Origin: Thermothielavioides terrestris NRRL 8126
Lineage: Eukaryota > Ascomycota > Sordariomycetes > Sordariales > Chaetomiaceae
Assembly (NCBI RefSeq): GCF_000226115.1
Contig: NC_016461.1
Coordinates: 4,154,001-4,218,000, forward strand
Reading direction: 5' to 3'
Length of the DNA stretch: 64,000 nt
Made by a program: the position numbers and the translations under genes. Numbering within the stretch: position 1 is the stretch's first letter; every line of letters starts with the position of its first letter. This document shows, one piece after another, positions 36,242-46,454 of the stretch. The notes below the pieces were generated by a model. It ran no database searches and was not told the DNA's origin. It saw only the letters and a list, made by a program, of their open reading frames with translations.

Positions 36242-36356
36242 AGAGTGCGGTAGGCAGACTGATCAAAGTGTAGTAGGCGAATTGGGAAAAAAGCGGGGTG
36301 GATATCACGTGATACGGTCCGGGAGGGCAGGGCCTACGGTCCGAGGAGTATGTCTC
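36242..36356 (-). repeat. Right terminal inverted repeat of the hAT-type element
   Basis: The complement of this stretch reads GAGACATACTCC and onward as in the left arm. It ends exactly where the second TAATTTAT begins. Confidence 0.88.
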
Positions 36357-36364
36357 TAATTTAT
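36357..36364. repeat. Target-site duplication, right copy (TAATTTAT)
   Basis: An exact copy of the 8-mer at 35614-35621, adjoining the right end of the element. Confidence 0.9.
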
Positions 36365-37239
36365 TCACCAAACAAGTCAATAATGCATTTAGTTATTTTG
36401 GGACGTCCATTGTGCTCAGTCGTTACAAAGAGATCATTCCAGCTGCCCTCCAGCTGCCCTGGCCCCGGCCTCCCAGTCACCACCTCGGCAAGTTAGGCAC
36501 ATCCTCTGTGCACCTACTTTGTGCATCCCTTATGTGCTCGGCCGCAGGGATACACAAGCTCCCGCGCGTGCAACCACACCGAAATTAGGCGTTCAACGTG
36601 ACAGTCATGAAGGCCGATCCCGGTGTTTCCGCCTAGATCTCGTGACCCTGATGAGCAAGTAGAGGGCCCGAGGCCCCTGGCAACAGTTCAAGTCATGCGT
36701 TATGGAAGGTTGTTAAGGTGCCGAGATTGAGCACTCATTGGTGTTGCTGCTAGCCGTGTTGTGTGAACGATTCCGCACTCCCAACCGCCTGCGGAGAGCT
36801 CTCAGGCACGGGCGAGGGATACAAAATTTACAAGAGAAAAAAAGGAGCACGATGGGAGATAAAATGCAGTAAAGGGAGGGGAATGAAAGAAAGTGGAAGA
36901 AGACGGTTGTCTAGCAAAGTGAGAGCAAGGTCACATCCATTGGTGGCCCAGCTTTGATATGAATCTCCAGACAACCCAATTCCCCCGACTCGAGGGTCTA
37001 TTATTGAAACGCAATCGATGCCCTTCCTGCATTCCATTCTCCATGTGCCAACATCCTCCAGCCAAATATGGATATGCCCGCAACCTCCAGCAGCCTCACA
37101 CAATAAGCTAACTGCGCCAGAGAAAAACAACAACCACGAAGTGTCTATCCCACGATATCCATACCACAAGCAAAACACTCCTCCCACTCCCGAAATTACC
37201 CATCGCCCCATACAGAAACAGGGGCTAAAAAAACACAAC
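36365..37239. other. Intergenic downstream of the INCENP gene
   Basis: In these 875 bp between the transposon and the INCENP stop I see no gene or RNA. The part near 37200 is probably the 3' untranslated region. Confidence 0.5.
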
Positions 37240-40200
37240 CTAAGATAACTCCCGACCAAGCTCATAAGACCAGCCGCCCTCGCGGCGCATCTTGTCGCGA
37301 GCCGCGAGGTCCTTCCGGATGTCCTCCTCGGTGAGCCGGTCGGTGCCGCTCCAGTTGGCGCTGCTGGTGCGCGCGCGGAACTTGTGCCACCGGTCCTTGG
37401 ACTTGCTGAACACCTCCTCCATGTTGAGCGGCGCGGGCGGGCCGAACACCTGCATGGGGTCCACGCGCTCCTGCGCCAGCAGCGCCGCCCGGAGCGCCGG
37501 CGAGTTCGCCCACGCCGCCACCGCCACGTGCCCGCCGTCGTCCTCGTCGCTGTCGTCGTCCGTCTGGATGTCCGGGAGCTCGATCGTCTCGCCGTTCGGG
37601 AACCGCGGCGACGACCGGGCCGCCGACTTGGCCGACTTGGGGTTTGCGCCGCCGCCGCCGGCTGCTGCAGGCCGGGCGGGCGTCTTGTGGTGCGACGGCC
37701 CGGCTTGGCTGGCATTCGAAGAAGCGAACGGAATCGCCCCCTTGGACAGCTGTGCCATGTCCAGCGGATGGCCCGCTTTGGCGTGGCTGCTTTGCTGCGC
37801 CGCCATGACCGTGGACTTGAACAGTTCTCTGCTCGCGCTCGACGGTGGCGGCGCGTTGGAGGAGCCGTTGGCAAACATGGACTTTGTCGGCAGATCCTGG
37901 GCGACTGGGTTAGCTCCCTGGTACCGCATCATCTGGGCCTGCGCGCCTACCTTCTTGAACCCCGCGGAGGGCCGCACAGGCGGTTCTTTGATGATCCGCT
38001 GATTGTTGTGGCTCTCCGCCATGTCGATATCCTCGTCGAACTCCTCGCTCATGCGCATTCGTTTCGCCTCCTTGGCTGGAAACGATGGCGCAGCCCGTTG
38101 CTGCTGGGCTCTCGAGCTCTCCTCGCCGGCGTCCTGCTGAAGAGGCCGCTTCGACGGCCCTTTGGCGGTGCTGGACAGGACCGTGTTCACAAGCCGACCC
38201 TCTTGATGCATCGTCGACCCTAGCCGCGAGGGTGGCCGCGCGGGCCCCTTGTCTGCCATGCTGTACTCCGGAGGTCCGTTCGGCTGCGATCTAACGGCTG
38301 GAGGGGGCGCCCTGGTCTGCTTGGCCTTCTCAATGGCTGCCTTCTTGGCCTGGGCCGCTTTCCGTTCCTCCTCCTTCTGCCGCTCTGTCTCGAGCCTCCG
38401 CTGTTGTTCTTGCCTGCGCTCTTCCTCTAGAGCGGCGCGTTTGCGCTCGATCTCGAGCTTCGTCTCCCGCCTTCGCTGCGCCTCGCGCTCTTCTTGTTCT
38501 TTCCGCTTGGCCGCCAACTCCAATGCCTTGGGGCGGCCCGTGGAGGAGACCGAGCTATTGAGGCTCCGGAGGGACGGCTTTCCATGCAAGGAGTTTTGGC
38601 TCGCCTTCCCATTCATCGGTTTGGCGGAGCCAGGCTGTTGGCCCAGAGTGTCGTGGAGCGTCGCCGCAAGCACACTGTTCGAGGGGTGAAACTGGGTCTG
38701 CTGGGAGCTTGTGGTGTTGACCCGGATCAGCGTCGGAGCCTGCTTCGACTTGGCAAGGGTCTCCTTCGTGGGCTTCACAGGCCGCTTGATGGTTTGCGTT
38801 GTCCGGACGGATGAGGCCGTGGTCGGACGCGGAATCGACTGCGGGGCTACTGTAGTGGTGACATCTGTCATCTCCTGGTCGAGATCATCCGAAGGAGCAG
38901 CGGTGCTCTTCCCGTTGGTCTTCCGCGGGGTGGTTCTCGCGGTCTTGCCTGCGCTCTTCACTGCATTCTTCGGCGCCGGTCCGGGGGTTCGGGTGTCTTG
39001 TGCTTGCGGCTGGGGTTGGGGCTGGGCCTGCGCTGCTCTCTCCTGTTCTTTTTGCGCTGCGACTTGCCTCTCCATGGCCGCGATCTTCTCCTGCTCCTGG
39101 TTGAAAACGCGAGCCTTCTCCCGTTCCTTCTCCCGAGCCTTCTCGAGCTTCTCCATCTGCTCCGCCAGACGCTTGGCCTCCTTCATCTCTCTCTCTTTCT
39201 CCCTTTCCCGCTCCTTTTCCTCCTTCTCTCGTTCCTTGGCCTCTTGTCTTTCCCTCTCGGCCGAGGCCCTGGTCTTTCGCGAGCCATTGGTTCGCCCCGG
39301 GCTAAGGGGGGCGGAAGCGGCGGAGACTTGCTGCGACAGATCTGGGTACATAACATTCTCCGCTGTCTTGAAGGACTCGACGGAGGTCTCGGCGTGATAC
39401 CCGAGTCTTGTTGTCGAGGGAGACTGCAGCAATGACGATTTTCCCTCGGCGCTGATTGCTGCGCTGCTAGCGATCAAGCCTTTGGAGCTCTTCAACAGCG
39501 ACGAGAGTTTGTTCTTCACCTGCTTCAACGGGCTGTCCCTGAAGCCTCGCGAGGGAGACTTCGGCGGCGAGGAGCTAAATTCGTCTTCAGGGACTGTAGA
39601 AAGGGCCGGATTGGAGACGGAAACAGTCTTCTTCAGGGAAACATCTTCCTGGTCTGCGTCCAGCTGATCGGTGGTCGGCAGCACGGGAACAGACGCGGAC
39701 TTGCCGTGCTTGGGGGTATGTTCCGGCATGAAGGGGGTTTTCGCTGGGGAAGCCGGCCTGCTCTTCGGAAGCACGAATCCAGAGTTGCCGGTGGTCCTCT
39801 CGCCGCCCAGATCGCCGGCGACATCTGAGTGATGTGCTTCTGATGACAGTGGTTGAGGATTGCTGGTAGCCGCCGCAGTATCAGTAGGTGGGGATATCCA
39901 GTCATCTTCGTCGTCCTCAGGAAAAGCACCTGGAGCCGGGACCGAATGCTTGGGTTTGGGCGATGGCTTGCTGGCCTCTGGGGCGGGCTGCGACTGAGAC
40001 TGACTTTGTGCAGCTGGTGCACTCGGCTGCGAAGGCAGTAGGTTTGCCAAGGACTTTGACGGCCGTGGCCCAATGGACTGAGCCTTTCCGAGCATGCTGA
40101 TCTGATCCTGCAATCGCTGTGTATAGGTCTTGCTGTGGGCCGCCAACTTCGCGTCCATATCTTCGTGACGGGTGGTGACCTCATCGTCGACGTCCATCTC

Positions 40201-41536
40201 ATCGTGGTCATCCTCTGGGGGCTCCTGGCGGATCGCGCTGCCCAGGCTCTTCCCGCCTGTTTGACGGCCGTAGTAACTCTGACGATTGAAGTCCAAGTGG
40301 CTTGTCCTGGAGATGCGAGCTCCGCCCAGGCTTTTCTTGGAAGCCAGCGGCTCACGAGCCGGCAAGGAAGCGAAGTTCAGGCTGCTCTTGCGCACAATCG
40401 GCCTGATCGGGCTTGACGAGTCCGACGGTGATCTAACCTCATCGGCTTCCGCCACATCGTCGCCCACATCACCGCCCTGATGTACCGTGTCCTTGAGATC
40501 CTTGGCGGGTTGCGGGAATCCCTTGTGTGGGCTTGCGGGTCGCGGTTTCTCAGGCGAAGATGATTTCTGTGGTGGCGATGACTTGTGAGGCGAGTGCCGA
40601 AGTGGGGAGGACGTCGTTTTGGGAGAAGGTGACCGTGGTGACAAAATCGGCAAACGCGCTCTGCTGGCAAATGGACTGCTCTGCTGTACAATGGCGGACG
40701 AAGGGGTCGGGGCAACCTTGGCTGGCAAATCTGCCGTACCCTCTTGCGTCTGACACCTGTCTGCAGGGGGGGATTGCTGTTCGACAGAGGCAGCAGACGG
40801 CCTTCTCTGCTCCGGTAGCGCCCCCGGAGGAGGAAAGACGGGGTCCGAAGTCGGCAGGTCTCGCTGGGGAGCGTCGGACATCTCAATATCCTTATCAAAC
40901 TGCTCGAAGGGCGCCGTATCTTGTGACTGGCTTCCATGGTAGCCCGAGTCCGCGAGAGAGATGGCAGCTCGGGACTCTACCCGATGCGGAGGATGCACCA
41001 CCGCAGGCTTGGCTGGGCTTTCGCGGTGGGAAACCGGACGATCCGGGATGTCTTCGGCAATCCGGAAAGGGGGGCTTCGCGGCTGCGACAGATTCGACAA
41101 GGCGAAGGGGTTCGGCGCGCCTTTCGGGTTGGCAGAAAACACATCGGAGAGCGGCTGTGCAAGTTAGTCAGCACACGACGCGTCTGCTCGGCACTAGTCG
41201 CAAGACATACCACCCGGACACTCGCCGTCTCGGCTTTCCTCGCCGTCCGCGGAGTCTTTCCGCGCAATCTGCCAGGCGTCTTGAAGAGTTCCGCCACGTT
41301 TCTGTAGATCCCGTCAGCCAGACAGGCACGCTGTTGCTTCGGCCTCGGAGCGACGCGCACGTTTGGTTCTCGGAGAAGATCTCAGCCATGTGCTCGTTAA
41401 GCCAGTCGATCTCGTTCCGCGCGGAAAATGCAAACTCCTCGATCTCGGATTGGGCGATGTTCAGCGCTGACTGCCTCTCCTCGGCAATCCAGGCCGCCGA
41501 CCCGACCTGGAGACGGGGGCCTCCTCGCATCGCCAT
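37240..41536 (-). CDS. Inner centromere protein (INCENP / Sli15-like)
   Basis: Scaffold of the chromosomal passenger complex; it activates Aurora kinase and places it at centromeres and the spindle. Exons: 41536-41361, 41301-41211 and 41154-37240, giving 1393 residues. The N-terminal 60 residues form the Bir1/borealin-binding helix region typical of fungal INCENPs (EEFAFSARNEIDWLNEHMAE). The long middle is Ser/Pro-rich with charged single-helix or coiled-coil blocks at about residues 710-790 and 965-1040 (KER/EKE repeats), the microtubule-binding part in relatives. The C-terminus (about 1275-1365) holds the IN-box: IELPDIQTDDDSDEDD, then WANSPALRAALLAQE and DPMQVFGP, which wraps the Aurora kinase. 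The usual TSS motif after the IN-box appears as ARTSSANWSG. It is divergent from rad18, with 627 bp between starts. Confidence 0.93.
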
Positions 41537-42163
41537 TTTCGCGGCTCGCTCTGGTCGCGCGCAAAAACGGTAAACAAGGTGGGAGAGAGGGCGAGAGGGG
41601 AAGAAGGAAGGCTAGATAGAAGAGAAACTGCGATATTCAGCTAGCATGCCATGGGGAGCCGGAAAGACTTGGTTGATTCTCGTCGGAGTTGGAGAGTAGC
41701 CTGCCCTGTTTGTGACGCTCGAAGTCGAGTTGTGGGTTGCGGGATCCAAGGAGCTTGGATGGGGCTAGGCTTTTGTTTTGATCTCTCCCAAAATGGAATG
41801 GTGCGGCAAGGAGCTGCTAAGTGGGGTCCTTCAACAGCTCTCTGACGCCAGTTCACGTGCCTCTGACCCTTGACTCCCGACAGTCAAAATCACAGGGCCT
41901 CAGTGCGGTGCCCTGGAAGCACAGTTCATGCGTGGTATCGACACTGTAGTTACATCCTTGGCTCTGCTGCCTGACACGCTGTGAAGAGGCAGTCGCGTCT
42001 TCCATTTCCAAGTCCCCAGCTTGGTGAGATTGGCAACACAATGATTTGAATCCCATCGGTCAAGCAGCAGCACACAGACCGGTTCCACCAACAAGGCATT
42101 GTACCGCTGTCTTGCACACGGCCTTCTCTCCCCCTCCCGGCCGCATCCTGGCTCTGTACCAGC
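41537..42163. promoter_or_regulatory. Divergent intergenic region, INCENP / rad18
   Basis: These 627 bp separate the two start codons. Two chromosome-maintenance genes share it, so co-regulation is possible. I found no ACGCGT cell-cycle box inside it; the single ACGCGT nearby (about 41178) is in the INCENP second intron. Confidence 0.4.
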
Positions 42164-43593
42164 ATGGACTCTGTCACCGGCGATCCATTCGATGTGCCCG
42201 ACTCGACCGACTGGCTCGGGACGCCGCTTGCAGGCCTCATGCAGGTCGAGCAGGCCTTCCGCTGCCACGTCTGCAAGGATTTCTACAACTCGCCCATGAT
42301 TACCTCCTGTAACCACACGTTTTGCTCCATCTGCATCCGGCGATGCCTGTCCGTCGACGGCAAATGCCCCCTGTGCCGTGCGCTCGACCAGGAATCCAAG
42401 CTGCGGGGGAATTGGGCCTTGCGGGAAGCGGTGGATGCCTTTGTCAAGTCCCGCGATGTGCTGCTGCGCTTTGCCAAGAACGCCTCCGACGCTGCCACCC
42501 CAAGGTCACCTAAGCGGAAAATGACAGAGATGGCCGAGCCGAGCGAGGAACAGCGAGATAACAAAAGACCCAGGATGCCTACGAGGTCAAGCAAGGCGAA
42601 GGCGGCCGAGGTAACTGCCGCACTCATGCGTGAAGAGGCCGATGTGTCAGAAGGCGAAGACTCAACGTATTGCGAGCCCGAGCCAGGTACGCGGATTGTC
42701 CCCCTCCTCCCCGACCCACTGAACCCAAGACTAACTTGACCCTATTTGCAGACGATGGATTGGTGGCATGCCCGATATGCTGGAAGCGAATGAAGCCCTG
42801 GCAAGTTGACAAACACATCGACACTTCATGTCCGGGTTCTCCCCAGCCGCAAGAGGCCTCCTCGTCGTCAACGGCAAACAATCGCAGTGGGAACAGTTTT
42901 GGGTCAGCGCGGACACTTTTGCAGAATCCGCCGACGCCGACAAAAGCACCCGAGCGACTACCAGCGCTGGCGTATTCCATGCTCAAAGATTCCGCCCTCC
43001 GCAAGAAGCTGGCCGAGCTGGGGCTCTCCACGAGCGGCTCTCGGCAAATGCTCGAGAAGCGCCACCAGGAGTGGGTGACGATCTGGAACGCGAACTGTGA
43101 CTCGGCAAGGCCCAAGAAGCGCTCTGAGCTCTTGCATGACCTGGAAGTGTGGGAACGCACAATGGGCACGCGAGCACCAACCATGTCAAAGGCGGCCAAC
43201 ATGGGAGCGCAGATCAAAGACAAGGACTTTGACGGAGCTGCTTGGGCTTCGAAGCACAGCAACTCATTCAAAGAGTTGATAGCCCGGGCGCGCAGCTCAA
43301 GTAGCAAGGGTCACCAAAAGAGAGGCGAAGTTGGCAACTCTGAGGCAGGCTCAACAGAGCCTGAATCAGAACAGAACAGCGAGATGGGAGTGGATCGTGC
43401 AGCTGCAGTTCGGGGGCATTCAGAGCCGGCGGCGGTGCCTGTGATCGATCTCACAGCACCACCGTCCAGTCAGCCCCGACCGCCCGATTCACCCACCGAA
43501 GGCGGGCAGGGCCTGTCACAGACATCACTTCTTGGGAGAGCGCCATACACCGCACAATCCCCGTTGGGGGAAGCAGAGAGTGCGCGTTCATGA
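42164..43593 (+). CDS. rad18: Postreplication repair E3 ubiquitin ligase RAD18 (UVS-2)
   Basis: With Rad6 it monoubiquitinates PCNA at stalled forks and so opens translesion synthesis. Two exons, 42164-42686 and 42752-43593, encode 454 residues, the usual size. The RING finger has its eight ligands at C34, C37, C49, H51, C54, C57, C68 and C71. A basic stretch, PRSPKRKM and NKRPR (about 125-150), looks like a nuclear signal. The UBZ4 ubiquitin-binding zinc finger has C181, C184, H196 and C201 just after the intron, and a SAP DNA-binding domain follows at about 243-290 ([19 protein letters not shown]). The Rad6-binding helix is expected around 300-340. The Ser/Glu-rich C-terminus is variable in the family. 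Confidence 0.96.
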
Positions 43594-43911
43594 GACTTGA
43601 GGCATGAAATATACTAGTCATTAACTCGTGAGCAAGTTCCTGTAGTACTCCATGTCACACAGTGCCGTTACTCCTTCCCGCTCCAAGATCTCCTGCCGAA
43701 CCGACTCCCATGATGCTCCATGCTGGAAACGCCCAACCCCTACAACCCGGAGCCTTGCTACAGGCCCTGGTGGACGAAAGAGACCTGCTCAACATCCCGT
43801 GCCTGAAGCCGTAATGTGTCTTGCTCATTCATGAACTGGGCACAGATGAGAATTAGCTCTAAAGGTCTCAGATTGCTCCCAAAACAGCAAAAAGGGTCAG
43901 AAGATCCTCCG
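43594..43911. other. Convergent 3' region, rad18 / chm7
   Basis: These 318 bp lie between two stop codons. It must hold both 3' ends; no gene or strong hairpin is evident. Confidence 0.5.
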
Positions 43912-45456
43912 TCAGGCAAGTTGCCCAGCCGGCGCCTCCTTCAGGGACATCCTACTCATCATATCCTCAGCGGCCTGCACATCCTTCTCGGCCGATTCCT
44001 CCTTACCCGCTTCCTTCCCTTCCACCTTCTCTTCGGGCTCAGGCAGCAGCACACCACCGGCGGGTACCTCCCCGGCCTCCTCCAACTTCTTGCGCGTCTC
44101 CTCCGCCTGCCTCGCCAGCTCGGCCTCGCGCCGCGCCCTCTCGGCCTCCTCGGCTTTGCGCCGCTCCTCGCCCTCGAGCGCAGCCAGCTCGTCGTCGACC
44201 TCGGCCTCGTCGACGACGACGGAGCCGGCCGACTCGGCCAGGATGCAGCCGACCTCGTCGGCAGCGGCCATCTGCTCGCGCAGGCGGTCGACGACCTCCT
44301 CGACGCGCTCGACGCCGCCGGCGCGCGCGTGCAGGCTGCGCAGCGCCTCGGCAGACGCCGCCATGACGCGCACCAGCTGCACGTTGTCGGCCGCCTGCTC
44401 GATGCGCGCCGCGACCTCCTCGAGCTGGTGCACCGTGGCGAAGCGCCGCTCGAGCGTCGTCTCGGCGAGCTTCTTGGACCGCAGCGCCGCCAGCGCCGCC
44501 AGCCGGTTGTTCTTGGCCACCGCCTGCTTGGCCTGCGCGGCGAGCTGCTCGATGCGCCGGCCGAGCAGGGCGGTCTGGTGGGTGAGCGAGGCGAGGAGCT
44601 CCCTCAGCTGCGCGACCGAGGCGTCTTCGTCGGTGATCTCGGCCGGTTCGTCGGCGCCCGGCGCTCGGATCTTGACGGTGGTCCCGTCGTAGAGGATCGC
44701 GCCCTTGTCGCGGGACAAGAACCTCAGCAGCACCTCCATGTCTGTCTCGGAGAGCTGCCTGCCCTCCACAAGCTGGTCGTTGAACGTCCTGTAGAAGTGC
44801 GTCTTGGAGAAGGTCCGCTCGAACCGCCCCGGCGCAGCTTGTGCGGCCGCGCCGCGCTCCGCAAACGCCTTGCCCGCCTCCTCCACGTTGGCCACTACGA
44901 CGAACTGCCCCGGCGGCAGGCTGTCGCTCTTCAGCATGTCTGCCACGCCCAGTTGCTTCATGGTCCACGCGGCGAGATTCCACACGGACCACGGCCGGCG
45001 GTATATGCTCTCCTTTGCATCCAGAAACTCGCGCAGCGGGATCAGGTCCTTGGCGGCCAGCGCCTCGCGGACGACGGCGCCGAGCGCAAGCGGCCTGCCG
45101 TACTGCTTCGACTCGAGCGCGCGGAGGAGCTGCTCGTCGGAATGGAGGACAAAGAGGTCCGGGGCGGAAGCGCGGCCTGCCGGGGCGCGACCGGAGCGGA
45201 CTATGTGGGCGAGGGCCCGGCGCCACGCCGAGACGTTTGCTTGGTAGCCATCTGGGTTGAGGGTTCGTTGGGTTTGGAAGTCAGAGTATAGCGCGGGGAG
45301 ACGGGCTCTGCATGAGAAGTTCGGTTAGAAACGACACAGCGGCCGAAGAGAGAAACAGCCGCCGGCCCAGTAGTGCAACGAGGGCGCAATGCAACTCACG
45401 CACTTCCGGAACGCAGGCTCGTTTTCTACGAGGTAGTCCAGGAGTGATTGATCCAT
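43912..45456 (-). CDS. chm7: ESCRT-III-like protein Chm7 (CHMP7)
   Basis: CHMP7 homologue that acts with LEM2 in nuclear-envelope surveillance and sealing. Two exons, 45456-45404 and 45307-43912, give 482 residues, close to yeast Chm7 and human CHMP7. The first half (ARLPALYSDF, RTLNPDGYQANVSAW) resembles the degenerate ESCRT-II-like winged helices that bind membrane. The second half, from about residue 240, is a Snf7-type helical hairpin: long amphipathic helices rich in Ala, Glu, Arg and Gln (LERRFATVHQLEEVAARIEQA). The end is acidic and highly charged (about 400-470), then MMSRMSLKE, a possible MIT-interacting or export motif. The donor GTGCGT at 45403 was chosen because it alone restores RKARLPALY. 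There is no signal peptide or membrane span. Confidence 0.88.
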
Positions 45457-45816
45457 AATGGCGGGGGATATAGGTCTGGTAGTTATGATATGACGGGGCC
45501 GGTGGAGGCAGAAGACTGGTTCGGTCACTTGGCAGCTAGCGAAACAGCTTGGGAGATATTCGTCGAACAGGTCAAAGGTTCCCGGAGAAGAACCGCCGGA
45601 TCAAGATGCTTCAAGACGCCGGAGACAGCGGCAAGGCCTCCGCGACGAGCATCATCCGCGTGAGGACGGACTCGCGTCTTGGCCGAACTTCAAAGTGCGA
45701 AGGCAGCAAGTCGTTTCTTCAAACAATGACGTTCAGGCAACAGGGCGGGCTGCCAGGCTCCAGGGCCCTGGGAAGGGGTTGTTATCTTATCAGTGACAGC
45801 AGGCAGCTACGCTAGA

Positions 45817-46206
45817 GGTTATAGAGGTCCCGCCAAGACTAATTTCGGCCAATTGTCGGCAATGTTTTTACAGCGTCAGTACCCCACCAAGACCGCCAAG
45901 GGGTTTGCACTATCGCCTCGGGTTAGCCACGGGTTAGTTCGCTAGGGGTACAGGGGGCGGCGCTAGCCCCCCGCTGGTTAGGATTCGGGTTAAGGTTAGG
46001 GTGAGGGTCAAGGTTAGGGTATAGGTTAACTTCGTTTTCTTTTTTTTCGATTTAGTTGAGGTTTAGTAAAGTTGTTGCTACGAGTCTTTACGATTGTATA
46101 TTGTCGATGTTGCTCTAAGTCGTCGCGGCCCCGCTTACCCCGTAGCGATTGTAAATACTTGTAAGCGGCAACCTCCGAAATTAGTCTTGGCGGGACCTCT
46201 ATAACC
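45817..46206. mobile_element. Mariner/Fot-like miniature inverted-repeat element
   Basis: A 32-bp inverted repeat, starting GGTTATAGAGGTCCCGCCAA and ending at TTTCGG, stands at both ends of a 390-bp block with no coding capacity. If the ends are placed at GAGGTCC (45824) and the matching GGACCTC (46199), each is flanked by TA, the Tc1/mariner target duplication, with TATA around it. The alternative is that GGTTATA belongs to the repeat and no clear duplication remains. The interior includes a TTAGGG-like tract. There is no transposase; the autonomous partner is elsewhere in the genome. Confidence 0.75.
45975..46029 (+). repeat. Degenerate telomere-like (TTAGGG) tract inside the MITE
   Basis: GGTTAGG, GGGTTAAGGTTAGGG, GAGGGTCAAGGTTAGGG and ATAGGTTAA follow one another, imperfect copies of the fungal telomere unit TTAGGG. 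It lies in the middle of the inverted-repeat element. Confidence 0.65.
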
Positions 46207-46454
46207 ACGACTGGCAGCTACACAAGCTTCTGGTGGGGCATGAAGCTTCCCCTGCTCCTCCGACAACAGAGGATAGGGGTCCCGTTTGCAAAGGAACACT
46301 GAAAATAGACTGGCCTGCAGACCTCTCATCGGTCTTTGGTGTGTTCGCTACTACATTAGTCATAGCCGTATGATACAACGCCGATCCATGCAAGCCGGCT
46401 CTCCTTGCGCCCTTGTCCCCGTGCCCTCCGGTCTACCTGTATCATTGGATGCTC

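Larger units (their letters stand above)
35622..36356. mobile_element. Non-autonomous hAT-type DNA transposon (735 bp, MITE-like)
   Basis: The two ends are terminal inverted repeats of about 115 bp, beginning GAGACATACTCCTCGGACCG on the left and reading the same on the complement of the right end. They differ at six sites, all transitions. The 8-bp target duplication TAATTTAT on both sides is the hAT size. Each arm contains the palindrome TATCACGTGATA. The interior has an open frame (about 35756-36088, plus) rich in Asp/Glu, Pro, Arg and Gln, without a BED finger or hAT dimerisation domain, so no working transposase. It is probably an internally deleted copy keeping part of the 5' end of an autonomous relative; the relative is not in this window. 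Long repeats are also seen in Mutator-like elements, but their duplications are usually 9-11 bp. Confidence 0.88.
45457..46454. other. Intergenic between chm7 and trs85, containing a mariner-like MITE
   Basis: The chm7 promoter lies at the left (45457 to about 45800), a miniature inverted-repeat element occupies 45817-46206, and the trs85 3' region is at the right. No gene is supported. Confidence 0.6.

Noticed and set aside
43816..45291. A 491-codon plus-strand open frame opposite chm7
   Set aside because: Leucine/arginine-rich shadow of the Chm7 coding strand, with no independent start context or motif.
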